Assembly (NCBI RefSeq): GCF_015223065.1 | Contig: NZ_JADFBY010000002.1 | Span: 1-64,000 of the forward strand | Reading direction: 5' to 3' | Source of the DNA: Mucilaginibacter sp. JRF | GTDB lineage: Bacteria > Bacteroidota > Bacteroidia > Sphingobacteriales > Sphingobacteriaceae | Length of the DNA: 64,000 bases | Shown: in pieces, positions 34,010-43,403 of the stretch | Layout of the letters: each line of letters begins with the position of its first letter | Numbering within the stretch: the first letter of the stretch is position 1 | The notes under the pieces: generated by a model | Told to the model about the DNA's origin: nothing | What the model saw: only the letters and a program-made list of their open reading frames with translations | The model's database searches: none | Position numbers and translations under genes: made by a program

Positions 34010-34657
34010 GTGGGTAAAGATAAATTACGCAGGTTTGCCGAGGTGGCAACCTTTAGCAACGTATTGCAGCTTGACGAGGGCAAGGTGATGCAGGGCCAAT
34101 GGGCCAAAGAGTTTTTTAAGAACGATAAGCCTGTAGTGCTTGAACTGGCCTGCGGCAAGGGCGAATATACCGTTAACCTTGCCCGCCTATTCCCCGAAAA
34201 GAACTTTATTGGTATTGATTATAAAGGCAACCGCATTTGGCGCGGCGCTAAAACCGCTATTGAGGATGGTGTTACCAACGTAGGCTTTTTGCGTATACAG
34301 ATTGAAACCATACTGGACTATTTTGCCCCCGGCGAAGTAGATGAAATATGGATCACCTTCCCCGATCCTCAACCGCAGCTGAGCCGTGAAAAGAAACGCC
34401 TTACCTCGCCACGTTTTCTCGAAAAATATAAGCAGATATTAAAACCGGGCGGCTTTATAAACCTGAAAACGGATAACGACGACCTGCACGCCTACACAGC
34501 CGAAAAGATAGAAGAACTGGGCTTAAAGCTGTATGTACGTACCGAGGACTTATACCGATCGGAATTCGCGGATGAGGTGCTATCCATAAAAACCTATTAC
34601 GAACGTAAATATTTGCAGGATAACAAGAATATCAATTATCTTAAATTCTCATTTTAA
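34010..34657 (+). CDS. trmB: tRNA (guanine-N7-)-methyltransferase
   Basis: TrmB methylates G46 of tRNA with S-adenosylmethionine. The 215-residue product has the SAM motif VLELACGKGEYTVNLA (about 45-60), FIGIDYKGNRIWRGAK, and the family signature ITFPDPQPQLSREKKRLTSPRFL. It starts at GTG 34010, supported by a good promoter just upstream and by family length. The alkyltransferase-like gene follows 7 nt after its stop, so both nucleic-acid enzymes share a transcript. Confidence 0.95.
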   Translation: MGKDKLRRFAEVATFSNVLQLDEGKVMQGQWAKEFFKNDKPVVLELACGKGEYTVNLARLFPEKNFIGIDYKGNRIWRGAKTAIEDGVTNVGFLRIQIETILDYFAPGEVDEIWITFPDPQPQLSREKKRLTSPRFLEKYKQILKPGGFINLKTDNDDLHAYTAEKIEELGLKLYVRTEDLYRSEFADEVLSIKTYYERKYLQDNKNINYLKFSF

Positions 34658-34664
34658 CTAAGAT

Positions 34665-35003
34665 ATGGCCGAGGAGAACTTTTTTGACCGGGTGTACGAG
34701 GTAGTGCGGCAAATACCTGCCGGGCGTGTAACCTCGTATGGGGCTATCGCTCATTTTCTCGGTACAAAACGCTCGGCCAGGGTGGTGGGCTATGCCATGG
34801 GCGCATCGGGCGCGGCATACCCGCCGGTACCGGCGCACCGGGTGGTGAACAGTCAAGGTTTGCTTACCGGTAAATTCCACTTCGCATCGTTCGACCTGAT
34901 GGAGCAGATGCTGGCCAGCGAAGGCATCATGGTTGAGGATAACAAGATCCAAAACTTTAAAGAAAAATTCTGGGACCCATCTGTAGAGCTCTCGATAGAG
35001 TGA
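34665..35003 (+). CDS. Alkyltransferase-like protein (MGMT family, no active Cys)
   Basis: This 112-residue protein matches the DNA-binding domain of O6-alkylguanine-DNA alkyltransferases: PAGRVTSYGAIA (about 18-29), SARVVGYAMG with the flipping Arg39, and PVPAHRVV, where the usual PCHRV has Ala57 in place of the methyl-accepting Cys. It therefore cannot repair by alkyl transfer. Alkyltransferase-like proteins of this kind bind alkylated guanine and hand it to nucleotide excision repair. It is co-transcribed with trmB. Confidence 0.9.
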   Translation: MAEENFFDRVYEVVRQIPAGRVTSYGAIAHFLGTKRSARVVGYAMGASGAAYPPVPAHRVVNSQGLLTGKFHFASFDLMEQMLASEGIMVEDNKIQNFKEKFWDPSVELSIE

Positions 35004-35075
35004 CTTTTTAACTTTTAGGTATTTTATTTAAACTATTGGCAAGGTAGGGGTGTTGTAAAATAAAACATCATTACC

Positions 35076-35297
35076 ATGAAAAAGCTATTTTTAATACCGA
35101 TAGTAGTTGCGGCCTTAGCATTTACCGCTTGCAGTGGCACAAACCAGCAAGGCGCGGGTACCGATAGCCCGCAGAACGCCAATGATACTACATTGAATAC
35201 CGATACCGTAATAAAACATACCGACAGCTCAAGCACCGGCGTTGATAATTCAGGCTCGGGCGGCACGGCTGTGGTTGACAGTGGAAAAAAGGAGTAG
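35076..35297 (+). CDS. Small Ser/Thr-rich lipoprotein
   Basis: This 73-residue protein has a signal peptide with lipobox FTAC (Cys about 19), followed only by low-complexity Asp/Ser/Thr/Gly sequence (TDSPQNANDTTLNTDT, SGSGGTAVVDSG). No domain is visible. Such short Cys-anchored, disordered proteins are common in Bacteroidota. Its last codons form the left arm of the following terminator. Confidence 0.7.
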   Translation: MKKLFLIPIVVAALAFTACSGTNQQGAGTDSPQNANDTTLNTDTVIKHTDSSSTGVDNSGSGGTAVVDSGKKE

Positions 35298-35320
35298 CGT
35301 AAAACTGCTCCTTTTTTGTT
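35285..35320 (+). terminator. Terminator overlapping lipoprotein stop
   Basis: AAAAAAGGAGTAG (35285-35297, ending in the stop codon) pairs with 35305-35317, with one G-U pair, and ends in a T-run. Confidence 0.85.
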
Positions 35321-35470
35321 GCCTGGTGATTTGTTGTGCGTTGTATTTTGTTGACAATCAGTATAATGTTAACAAATAAATAATTGCTTATTCACATTAA
35401 TATGGAATGTTATAGCTTATTTTTATTGACCTATTCAGGGTCACTATAAATTTAACCTAAAACATTTTAT

Positions 35471-35944
35471 ATGACCTGGAGAAAATTCAGCGGCGAAATT
35501 ATTCAAACGCCCATCCTCGACGAAGTTGAACATGCCATTGAACGCGAAACCGCGCTTGGCAACAAACTTAAGGTTTGCATTGGTACCGATTCGCAGGTTA
35601 AGGGCGCAGTGACTGATTTTGCCACCGTAATTGTGTTTTTACGCGAGCAGCGCGGCGGGTTCATGTTCATTCATCAGGAGCGTACATCGCAAAAAATGAG
35701 CATTAAGGAGCGTATGCTTACCGAGGTGCAAAAATCTATCGACACGGCCTACCGCCTTTGCGATCTGCTCGACCTGTACGATGTTGACCTGGAAGTACAC
35801 GCCGACATTAATACCAACCCGATGTTTAAAAGCAACCAGGCCCTGCACGAGGCTATGGGCTATATTTTAAGCATGGGCTTTGTATTTAAGGCCAAGCCCG
35901 AAGCATTTGCCAGCTCATACTGCGCCAATAAAATGGTACAGTAA
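35471..35944 (+). CDS. YkuK/DUF458 RNase H-like protein
   Basis: This 157-residue protein belongs to the DUF458 family (PF04308), predicted to have an RNase H-like fold. It shows VCIGTDSQVKG (about 35-45), where an acidic residue of the fold lies, EVHADINTNP near residue 117 and the C-terminal KPEAFASSYCANKM. Catalytic activity has not been shown for the family as far as I know. It stands alone before the convergent permease gene. Confidence 0.82.
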   Translation: MTWRKFSGEIIQTPILDEVEHAIERETALGNKLKVCIGTDSQVKGAVTDFATVIVFLREQRGGFMFIHQERTSQKMSIKERMLTEVQKSIDTAYRLCDLLDLYDVDLEVHADINTNPMFKSNQALHEAMGYILSMGFVFKAKPEAFASSYCANKMVQ

Positions 35945-35949
35945 CAGCC

Positions 35950-38334
35950 CTAAGCTTTTAGCTTAACAGCCGGGTTAAACCTAACTGCCCTTGCTATTTG
36001 CAGGCAAACTGTTATGGCAACAATTGCTATAGAGATAAGCAGCGCTATAGCAAAAGGCGCCATTGAAACATGTATGCGGTAAGCAAAGGTTGCCAGCCAT
36101 GTATTGGTTACCATGAGCGCTACGGGCCACGCTATGGCATTAGCCGTTAAAACTATATAAACAAAAGGCTTGCTCAGCGTAAGCAATAACTGCTTGCCAT
36201 TGGCGCCAAATACTTTTCTGAGCGCTATCTCCTTCATCCGCAGGTGGATTGATTGTGCCGCCGAAGCGAAAAACCCTAACGAAGCTATAAATACCGCCAA
36301 AGCCGAAAAACAGGTAAGCACTGATCGTAACTGCTCTTGCTTGGTAAACAACCGGCCATATAGCTCATCTAAAAAATGGTAGTTAAAATTATCGCCGTCC
36401 ATTTTGTTAATGTCGCTCCATTGGCGGTTAAGGGTGGTTAACAGGTTGGGTATGGCTTTGCTTTCGGCACTTATCATTATCTGGGTTTTTTGTAAGCCAC
36501 AACCGGCATTCATCAGGTAAATGGCGGGTTGTACGTTGCCCTCAAATCCGTTAGCCTTAACATCCTTAATCACACCGATAACCTTATAATTGCCACCACA
36601 GCCTGATACCACGCTGCCAAGCGGATCTGTTAAGCCCATGGCTTTGGCTGCTGTTTCGTTGATCACCGCATGGGTAGAATCAGCCTTAAATGTCGATGAA
36701 AAAAACTTGCCCTCTTTTAAGTCGATGTTCAGCGTTTCCGGATATTTATATCCCACACCAATGGTTTGCATTGAATAAGCCTTGTTATGCACCTTGTACT
36801 CATAGGATGCCGGGATAATGCCGCCGGGTATATTTGATGCCACCGTAACCGCCTTTACGCCCGGTATGGCAGCTATACGATCACTCACCGGGGCGAATTT
36901 TTCAGGATCATTATAAATACCCAAGTTATCAATGTATACCACCTGTTTGGCGGTAAAGCCTACGTTTTCTGACCGCATGTATGTTACCTGCTGACTAATC
37001 ACCATCAGCGTTATTACAAACCCAATAGCGAAGGCGAATTGCAATACCGTAATTGAATTACGCACCCAGGCAAAGGTATCGCGGTTGGTGAATTGGTTGC
37101 CCTGCAATACTTCTATCGGTTTAAAGCCGGCCATAACCAATGCCGGGTAAATACCTGCCAATAGCGTGAGCAAAACAAGGGCAGTAACCAGTTGCGCAAC
37201 TATGGTGAAGTTTATGCCCGACAGCAGCAGATCAACCCCCAATAATTGATTAAAGTAGGGCAAGCCGGTAACAACTATTACAAATGAGGCAGCTAAGGCT
37301 AAAAGGCACTGAAAAAATATCTCTACCAAAAATTGAAAAATGATATGCCTTTTAAGCTGACCGTTTACCTTTTTAACACCTACCTCTTTCGAGCGTTTAT
37401 TGGCTTGCGATATATACAGGTTAGTAAAATTTACACCCGTTACTATCAGTATAATCAAGGCTAAAATAATGAGGCTTTTCACGATCTGATCATTAGCGTG
37501 CGAACCATAATGGGGCTTTAAGTGCAGGTTTTTAAGCGGATCTAAGTAAATGGCGGGCTTAGCCGAAGTAAGTGTTAACGCGTCTTTTGATACCTGGCTG
37601 CTATCGGCCAGCGCTGCTTGTTTGTATATTTTGTCTATCTTTTTTGAAAGCAGGGCTACATCGGTATTGGGTTTTACCAGTAAAAAGGTTTGGTATATCT
37701 GGTTGGCGTAGCTTTGATCCTTGCCCTGCGTTATATCCTCACTAAAGCCAATGCAGTCAAAATTCAGGTTGGTGTTACCGGGCGCGGCTTCGGCTATACC
37801 GGCAATGGTCATGGGCATTCCGTTTTTAGATACCATGTTCACCGTTTTGTTTTGAACGCTGCTATCGCCCGGAAAAAGCGCTTTCGCGGTTTGTTTTGAT
37901 AGCAGGATGGTAGGAATGGTATTGTCCGGATTTAAGTTAAACCCTTCGGGCTTAATGCCTAATATTTTAGCGATAGAATAATCAGCCCCAACCCATTTTT
38001 TTATCAGGAACCTGGCTGTTGCGGTATGGAATGGCAGTTGAAACAGCGCGGTATTCATTCGCCCGGTTTCCTCAACTTCGGGGCACTGGCTTTTTATTTC
38101 GGCTGCCAGTTTACCGGGGGTATAGGGCGATGGTCCGTTGGGCATCTCTCGCTCCACCAAAAATATACGGTCGATGTTTTTATTCCATGTATCGTAGCTG
38201 GTTTCGTTATTAACATACAGCGTTACAAAAATGAAGGCCGCTAAGCCCAACGCCAAACCCGCGATATTTAAAAAGTTATACCATTTGCCTTTTAAAAAAG
38301 TTCGCAGCGCAATTTTTACGTCAAGATTAGTCAT
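35950..38334 (-). CDS. MacB/FtsX-type ABC transporter permease
   Basis: This 794-residue protein has two permease modules: a first transmembrane helix near 20-40, a periplasmic MacB_PCD-like domain (about 45-250), an FtsX core of three helices (about 285-410), a helix near 430, a second periplasmic region (about 455-660), and a C-terminal FtsX core (about 675-785). The pattern IALRKVFGA is typical of Bacteroidota FtsX permeases. No ATPase gene is adjacent, so a separately encoded LolD-like subunit would be needed. Probable role: lipoprotein, peptide or antibiotic export. Confidence 0.87.
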   Translation of the reverse strand: MTNLDVKIALRTFLKGKWYNFLNIAGLALGLAAFIFVTLYVNNETSYDTWNKNIDRIFLVEREMPNGPSPYTPGKLAAEIKSQCPEVEETGRMNTALFQLPFHTATARFLIKKWVGADYSIAKILGIKPEGFNLNPDNTIPTILLSKQTAKALFPGDSSVQNKTVNMVSKNGMPMTIAGIAEAAPGNTNLNFDCIGFSEDITQGKDQSYANQIYQTFLLVKPNTDVALLSKKIDKIYKQAALADSSQVSKDALTLTSAKPAIYLDPLKNLHLKPHYGSHANDQIVKSLIILALIILIVTGVNFTNLYISQANKRSKEVGVKKVNGQLKRHIIFQFLVEIFFQCLLALAASFVIVVTGLPYFNQLLGVDLLLSGINFTIVAQLVTALVLLTLLAGIYPALVMAGFKPIEVLQGNQFTNRDTFAWVRNSITVLQFAFAIGFVITLMVISQQVTYMRSENVGFTAKQVVYIDNLGIYNDPEKFAPVSDRIAAIPGVKAVTVASNIPGGIIPASYEYKVHNKAYSMQTIGVGYKYPETLNIDLKEGKFFSSTFKADSTHAVINETAAKAMGLTDPLGSVVSGCGGNYKVIGVIKDVKANGFEGNVQPAIYLMNAGCGLQKTQIMISAESKAIPNLLTTLNRQWSDINKMDGDNFNYHFLDELYGRLFTKQEQLRSVLTCFSALAVFIASLGFFASAAQSIHLRMKEIALRKVFGANGKQLLLTLSKPFVYIVLTANAIAWPVALMVTNTWLATFAYRIHVSMAPFAIALLISIAIVAITVCLQIARAVRFNPAVKLKA

Positions 38335-38517
38335 GGCAGATAAAAAGGTTAGTTACGCTGTAATTGGCGCATATTTTAAGCCAATATATAAACTATTGCT
38401 ATTCAGTTATGTATGTATTTTAGCGTTGTGCGATAATGAACACTGCGTTCGCTTTTATAGCAAATGCTGTTTTATGCTGAGGTAACAACTATTACGGGCG
38501 TTATATGTTATAACAGC

Positions 38518-38988
38518 GTGAAAACATACACCTTAACATGGCAGCAGGCCATACCCATTTCGGCCGCGGAGGCCTGGGACTTTTTTTCGTCGCCGATTAA
38601 TTTGGCTAAGATAACCCCGGCGGGGATGGGCTTCGTCATCACATCTGATTTTACCGAACACACTAAGATGTACGAGGGCATGCTCATCTCATACAATATA
38701 ACACCACTGTTCGGCATAAAAATGCGCTGGACGACCGAGATAACCCACATTGCCGATGATAAAAGTTACTTTATTGATGAGCAGCGTTTCGGGCCGTATG
38801 CTATGTGGCACCACGAGCATCATTTTAGGGAGATTGATGGGGGCATCCACATGACGGATAAACTCACCTATGCCATACCTTACGGCGCGGTGGGCACCAT
38901 CGCTAACAAAGTATTGGTGCGCAAAAAAGTGAACGAGATATTCAGTTATCGCGAAAAAGCTATCGAAAAATTATTCGGCAGGCTGTGA
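38518..38988 (+). CDS. SRPBCC-superfamily ligand-binding protein
   Basis: The 156-residue product (from GTG 38518; an upstream in-frame ATG at 38464 adds 18 residues that do not fit the fold) resembles START/polyketide-cyclase-like SRPBCC proteins: ISAAEAWDFFSSPINLAKITP at the N-terminus, then strands with WTTEITHI, FIDEQRFGPYAMWHHEHHF and a C-terminal helix. Such proteins bind a hydrophobic ligand in a barrel-and-helix cavity. Its C-terminus overlaps the convergent acyltransferase gene by 18 nt. Ligand unknown. Confidence 0.78.
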   Translation: MKTYTLTWQQAIPISAAEAWDFFSSPINLAKITPAGMGFVITSDFTEHTKMYEGMLISYNITPLFGIKMRWTTEITHIADDKSYFIDEQRFGPYAMWHHEHHFREIDGGIHMTDKLTYAIPYGAVGTIANKVLVRKKVNEIFSYREKAIEKLFGRL

Positions 38989-40215
38989 TTCCATTAATGC
39001 CGATTTGTTTTCGGGATTCTTCTTCGGGTTTTTGATCAGGAAGTCAGACTTGCGGATGTAGTGGTTCAGTGGCTCCTCAACCAGTTTGAACAGGATGATA
39101 GATACAATGTTTAGCGCCACAAAAGCATACAGCAGGTTGATCGGGTCGTTCTCGAAAGGGGAGTACCAATCCTTGCCCCATTTGTCGTATAGTTCAAAAG
39201 CGTATTCGTTGGCATGATCAAACCAGCCGTGCATCAGGTTGTACATCCAGCCCAGGTGTATCAGGTAAAATATGTACGAGCTTTTGCCCAGCAGCTCAAC
39301 AAATTTATTGGCTAATATTTTTTTGAGGATGGTGGTTTCGGTAAGCAACCCGTAAAAGAACAGCGCTATACAAACCGGCAGCAAATAGTTATTGGTGAAT
39401 ATACCAATCGGGCTTTGCAAGCCCGTAGGCCAGCCTTTTGGCGGAGTTTGTAGCGCCATAAGGTAAACGCAGCCAAACATCAACAGTAAACCCAGGTACG
39501 AGTATTTAACTTTGTTACTGCGCACAAAACCCTTACCCAATACGTAAAGCGCTAATTGCATCCCCACAAAAAACTCGAAACAGCGCCCTAAAAAGGTGAA
39601 CAGCATCATGAAGGTGAAGTTGCCGAAAAACCCGAACCAATCCACCCGGCTAAATATTACTACCAGCAACGCGCCAAACAGGGTGATGATACCCGGTTGC
39701 AACCAAAACTTGCGGTAACGCTGCATAATAAAGAACGCAAACGGTGCCGAAAAGTAAAAGCACTCCTCAACCGTAAGCGACCAGCCCTGGGCAATGCCCG
39801 TATCCCAAAAGTTATAAAAAAAGCCGCGCACAAAGGTGATGTTCATGGCCAGCATAGCGTATGGGTTGTAGCCCTTGGTAATGCTTTGATCGCCGGTGGC
39901 GAAGAAATACACGAACGCGCCAACGGTTAGCAGGGCGTACATTGGGTATATACGTGCCACCCGGTTTTTTAAGTATTGCTTAAACCAATCCTTAGTTAAA
40001 TGGAAGTTATTATAATACCGGTAAGTGATCAAAAAACCTGATAGAACAAAAAAAATGGTTACCCCAATGTGGAATTCGCCAAAGAAGCGTTGCCCAATTT
40101 GGGAAAAATTTTCACCAAATATGTAGAAATAATGGGATACAAACACAAGGTAAGCAGCCAAAGCGCGCACACCCGTAAGCGCCGGGAAGTAGTTTTGCAA
40201 GCGGTTTTGTGACAA
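38971..40215 (-). CDS. Acyltransferase 3 family membrane protein
   Basis: This 414-residue multi-pass protein (about ten membrane helices) starts with the family signature FPALTGVRALAAYLVFVSHYFY, which includes the conserved Arg and His of the catalytic site, followed by GVTIFFVLSGFLITYRY. Members O-acylate surface polysaccharides, LPS or peptidoglycan. The start is TTG 40215; no ATG fits. It converges with the SRPBCC gene, overlapping 18 nt. It may modify the glycans built by the cluster at 51554-60185; this link is only functional inference. Confidence 0.88.
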   Translation of the reverse strand: MSQNRLQNYFPALTGVRALAAYLVFVSHYFYIFGENFSQIGQRFFGEFHIGVTIFFVLSGFLITYRYYNNFHLTKDWFKQYLKNRVARIYPMYALLTVGAFVYFFATGDQSITKGYNPYAMLAMNITFVRGFFYNFWDTGIAQGWSLTVEECFYFSAPFAFFIMQRYRKFWLQPGIITLFGALLVVIFSRVDWFGFFGNFTFMMLFTFLGRCFEFFVGMQLALYVLGKGFVRSNKVKYSYLGLLLMFGCVYLMALQTPPKGWPTGLQSPIGIFTNNYLLPVCIALFFYGLLTETTILKKILANKFVELLGKSSYIFYLIHLGWMYNLMHGWFDHANEYAFELYDKWGKDWYSPFENDPINLLYAFVALNIVSIILFKLVEEPLNHYIRKSDFLIKNPKKNPENKSALMESQPAE

Positions 40216-40371
40216 AGCAGTACTTAAGTAAGGGTTTATTCCAAAAGTTTAAAGAAATAATACCGCAAACTAAATACCACAGTCATCAAACTATTAACAG
40301 AACTAAACTATAACTAAGCCAGATTAAACTATTGGTGCTGATATTTGATAGCGAATAATTAGATTTAGGGT

Positions 40372-40977
40372 ATGAAAAAGGCCATTATCTTGTCACTCTT
40401 ATTGTTTGTTTTTATTGTTAGAGCGAAAGCTCAGTCAACCATTAGTCAGCAGGAATTTGGCGATTTAATTGCCGTGCTTAATAAAGAAGATTGGGAAAAG
40501 GTCGACCCTGTTTTAAAGGATTATCTGGATAGGATTCCTAAGCAGAATGTGAATGATGGTCAGGCTGCTATATTGAGATATATGTATATAACAGCTCAAT
40601 CCGGCTTAATGTATTCTAAAAAACTATCGAAAGACGAAGCGTTGAAAAAAGTAAAAAAATTTGAAGGCCTAACCATTTTGCGACCCTGGAATACCTTAAG
40701 CTCGAAGCAACGACTGAATATGCTTAGTCCGCATAACAATACGATCGATACTTTATTTATCACCCAAACCAATAAAGCCGGTACTGATTTATACTCATTT
40801 GAGTACATCGCTTTAGCAGAAAAACTTGACAAGGATCATTTCGATAAAATGACCGGTAGTTTGTGCCGTGTACTCGGAACTATAAATTCAATTACTGTTG
40901 AGGGTAATATGTTTCCTCGATTTAAGATGAAAATATCCGACGCCAAACTGGAGTTTAAAGAAGCACCAATGAAATAA
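40372..40977 (+). CDS. Secreted hypothetical protein
   Basis: I do not recognise this 201-residue protein. It has a clear signal peptide (about 1-20, FIVRAKA-QST) and a mainly helical-looking mature part (LIAVLNKEDWEKVDPVLKDYL). No lipobox, repeats or known motifs were seen. AT content is higher than in flanking genes. It is monocistronic and converges on the radical SAM gene. Confidence 0.7.
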   Translation: MKKAIILSLLLFVFIVRAKAQSTISQQEFGDLIAVLNKEDWEKVDPVLKDYLDRIPKQNVNDGQAAILRYMYITAQSGLMYSKKLSKDEALKKVKKFEGLTILRPWNTLSSKQRLNMLSPHNNTIDTLFITQTNKAGTDLYSFEYIALAEKLDKDHFDKMTGSLCRVLGTINSITVEGNMFPRFKMKISDAKLEFKEAPMK

Positions 40978-40990
40978 CAGATAGCATTGG

Positions 40991-41938
40991 TTAAACCAAT
41001 GCCGAACCCTGTATTACACCTCTGTCTAAAATCTTTTTATCGATATAATATTGTATCTCCGATTTTTTGAGTTGCCAGTTAGGGGCTATAAGTAACTCAC
41101 GATCGCTTAGGCCGAACAGGCGTTGTACCACCACATCCGGGCGAACGATAGGTAACAGCTCGCATAAAAACTCGGCGTAATCATCAAGTGTAAATAGCTT
41201 GAACGGGTCGCGTTTATATTTTACACCCATTACCGAGCCTTCAACAATATGCAGGTGATGGAACTTTACGAATTTTATTTGCGGGTGACGGTTTATCTCG
41301 TCGGCATAGCGCAGCATCATCTCACGGGTTTCCCACGGGAAGCCGAAGATGGTATGCACACAAATATCCAGTTTGCTGTTCTCCACCAGTTTCAGGGCAT
41401 TCAGCAGATCCTCATGCGTACAACCACGGTTGATCTGGTTCAGGGTATCGTTGTAGATAGATTCCATACCCATTTCCAGGTCCACATCAAAACGGTCGGT
41501 ATAGCTTTCAAGCAAGGCTATCTTTTCGGCATCTATACAGTCGGGGCGGGTACCTACTGATAGGCCAACAATATTTTCGGTATTGATGCTCAGGGCCTCA
41601 TCATACATCATTTTTAAATAATGCGTAGGGGCATAGGTGTTGGTATTGGGCTGAAAGTAGATGATGAACTTATCGGCTTTATTGCCTTTTATGGCACGCT
41701 CCATACCTTGCTCAACCTGCTCGCGCAGGTTTGGCGTACTGCGCGATACTGATGGCGTAAACGAATCAACATTGCAATACGTGCAACCACCATAACCCTT
41801 TGAGCCATCGCGGTTGGGGCAGGTAAAACCACCATCAACAATTACCTTGAACACGCGCTGTCCGGCATATTTTTCGCGCAGCCATGCACCGTAGTTGTTG
41901 TATCCTTTAAATCCCTGTTTTACTTCTGCTGTTTCCAC
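40991..41938 (-). CDS. TIGR01212-family radical SAM protein (YhcC-like)
   Basis: This 315-residue protein carries the family iron-sulfur cysteines in CPNRDGSKGYGGCTYC (Cys40, Cys52, Cys55; a long CX11CX2C spacing, as in the YhcC/TIGR01212 family). YFQPNTNTYAPTHYLKMMYDEAL, VGLSVGTRPDC and HTIFGFPWET are further family markers. The start is GTG 41938. The biochemical role is not settled; relatives of this family act in tRNA modification. Confidence 0.88.
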   Translation of the reverse strand: METAEVKQGFKGYNNYGAWLREKYAGQRVFKVIVDGGFTCPNRDGSKGYGGCTYCNVDSFTPSVSRSTPNLREQVEQGMERAIKGNKADKFIIYFQPNTNTYAPTHYLKMMYDEALSINTENIVGLSVGTRPDCIDAEKIALLESYTDRFDVDLEMGMESIYNDTLNQINRGCTHEDLLNALKLVENSKLDICVHTIFGFPWETREMMLRYADEINRHPQIKFVKFHHLHIVEGSVMGVKYKRDPFKLFTLDDYAEFLCELLPIVRPDVVVQRLFGLSDRELLIAPNWQLKKSEIQYYIDKKILDRGVIQGSALV

Positions 41939-42056
41939 TTATCTTTTATTGCAACGTAAATTGATGTGAATTACAAAGATACGAATAATGCTTTGATGAT
42001 GCAGATGCTGAAAATAATGCCAATGTCTGTATTGGAAAAATATTTAATTTGCCGCC

Positions 42057-42626
42057 ATGTTTAACCACATTGAGGAAGATAACACATTTACCGGCCTTAC
42101 AACCCTTGCCGGCCTGGCGCAAAGTTTTGATAACTGTAAATTTATTGATTGCGAATTGCCCGCTGCCGATCTATCTAACATCACCTTTATTGATTGTAAG
42201 TTTGAGGGTTGTAACCTGGAGAGGAGCGTAGTTTTTAAAACCGGTTTTCAGGGTGCGTTTTTTAAGGATTGCAATGTGAATGGTATCGACTTCAGCAAAG
42301 CATCTGATTTTTTGTTCGGGATGAGTTTTGAGGGATGCACGCTTAACAACGCTATCCTCTACAAAAAGAAGAACAAACGCGCACGCTTTACCGATTGTTC
42401 GCTAAAGGAAGCCGACCTCACCGAATGCGACCTCACCGATGCCATATTTACCAATTGCGATATGCACCGTACCGTATTCAGTTATACCATCCTCAAAAAT
42501 GCCGATCTGCGTACATCATACAACTATATTATCGACCCGGATGAGAATACGTTGAAAAAGGCCCGCTTTTCGGTGCATGGTTTGCCCGGGTTGCTGGCCA
42601 AGTATGATATCCGTATAGAGGGATAA
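42057..42626 (+). CDS. Pentapeptide repeat protein, Qnr-like
   Basis: This 189-residue protein is made of pentapeptide repeats A(D/N)LXX from about residue 25 to 150 (FIDCKFEGCNLERS, ARFTDCSLKEADLTECDLTDAIFTNCDM), which should form a right-handed square beta-helix. The C-terminus (NYIIDPDENTLKKARFS, GLLAKYDIRIEG) resembles chromosomal Qnr/McbG-like proteins that mimic DNA and protect gyrase. No loops can be assigned, so quinolone protection is only a possibility. Confidence 0.85.
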   Translation: MFNHIEEDNTFTGLTTLAGLAQSFDNCKFIDCELPAADLSNITFIDCKFEGCNLERSVVFKTGFQGAFFKDCNVNGIDFSKASDFLFGMSFEGCTLNNAILYKKKNKRARFTDCSLKEADLTECDLTDAIFTNCDMHRTVFSYTILKNADLRTSYNYIIDPDENTLKKARFSVHGLPGLLAKYDIRIEG

Positions 42627-42689
42627 ATTTTTCTTTTCCCGCACAACTAATCCGTTAGTTTGAGCGTTACTGTAGCATATATAAACCTT

Positions 42690-43403
42690 ATGCTTAAAAC
42701 GCTACTACTTGCATTAACCTTAACCATCAGCCAGCCACAGCAGCCGCAAACCGACAGACTAAGCATCTGCAACAAAATAAACAGTCTTAATACTAAGGTG
42801 CTTAACGGGACTATTGAGCGTAAGGCAGCGGTAGTCCAGTTTGGTGTGCTGATAAAACAACTGAATACGGTTGCCACCGGCGCTAAACATGCGCAATGGG
42901 TATTTCCGCTTAAGGGGTACAGGGCTAATGCCATTGGCGGGGTAAATGGTAACGGCTATATCAGCAAGGGCTATAATTATCTGGATGGTAACAAACACAA
43001 GGCACACCCCGCGCACGATATTTTTATAACCGACCGTGATCAAAATGACCTGGACGACCGCACCAGCAAACCTGTTGATGTACTCAGTGTTGATGATGGC
43101 ATTGTGATAGCTTGCAGCAATGTTTGGGATGCAGGCAGCACCTTGCGTGGCGGTAAATACATTTGGGTATATCACCCGCAATACAATTATGTTACATACT
43201 ACGCCCACAACAGGCAAATTTTGGTAAAGCCCGGCGATGAGGTAAAGCAGGGGCAGAAGATCGCCGAGGTTGGTCGCACAGGGTTTAGCGCGTACAAAAA
43301 GCGTTCGCCTACGCATTTGCACTTCTCGGCATTCTCGCTGGCAAATGATATTCCGGTGCCGTTCAATCCATATAGTAAACTGGTAAATGCTGCACGCTCA
43401 TGA
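42690..43403 (+). CDS. M23-family peptidase (LytM-like)
   Basis: This is a zinc endopeptidase acting on peptidoglycan cross-links. With the ATG at 42690 the protein has a signal peptide (MLKTLLLALTLTISQPQ); a TTG 30 nt upstream is possible but would spoil it. The Peptidase_M23 domain runs from about residue 80 to 225: KAHPAHDIFI gives the first His/Asp ligands, VLSVDDGIVIA the core strand, and PTHLHFSAF the HxH. The stop overlaps the next ATG (ATGA), so it is coupled to the DUF4846 gene. Confidence 0.87.
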   Translation: MLKTLLLALTLTISQPQQPQTDRLSICNKINSLNTKVLNGTIERKAAVVQFGVLIKQLNTVATGAKHAQWVFPLKGYRANAIGGVNGNGYISKGYNYLDGNKHKAHPAHDIFITDRDQNDLDDRTSKPVDVLSVDDGIVIACSNVWDAGSTLRGGKYIWVYHPQYNYVTYYAHNRQILVKPGDEVKQGQKIAEVGRTGFSAYKKRSPTHLHFSAFSLANDIPVPFNPYSKLVNAARS

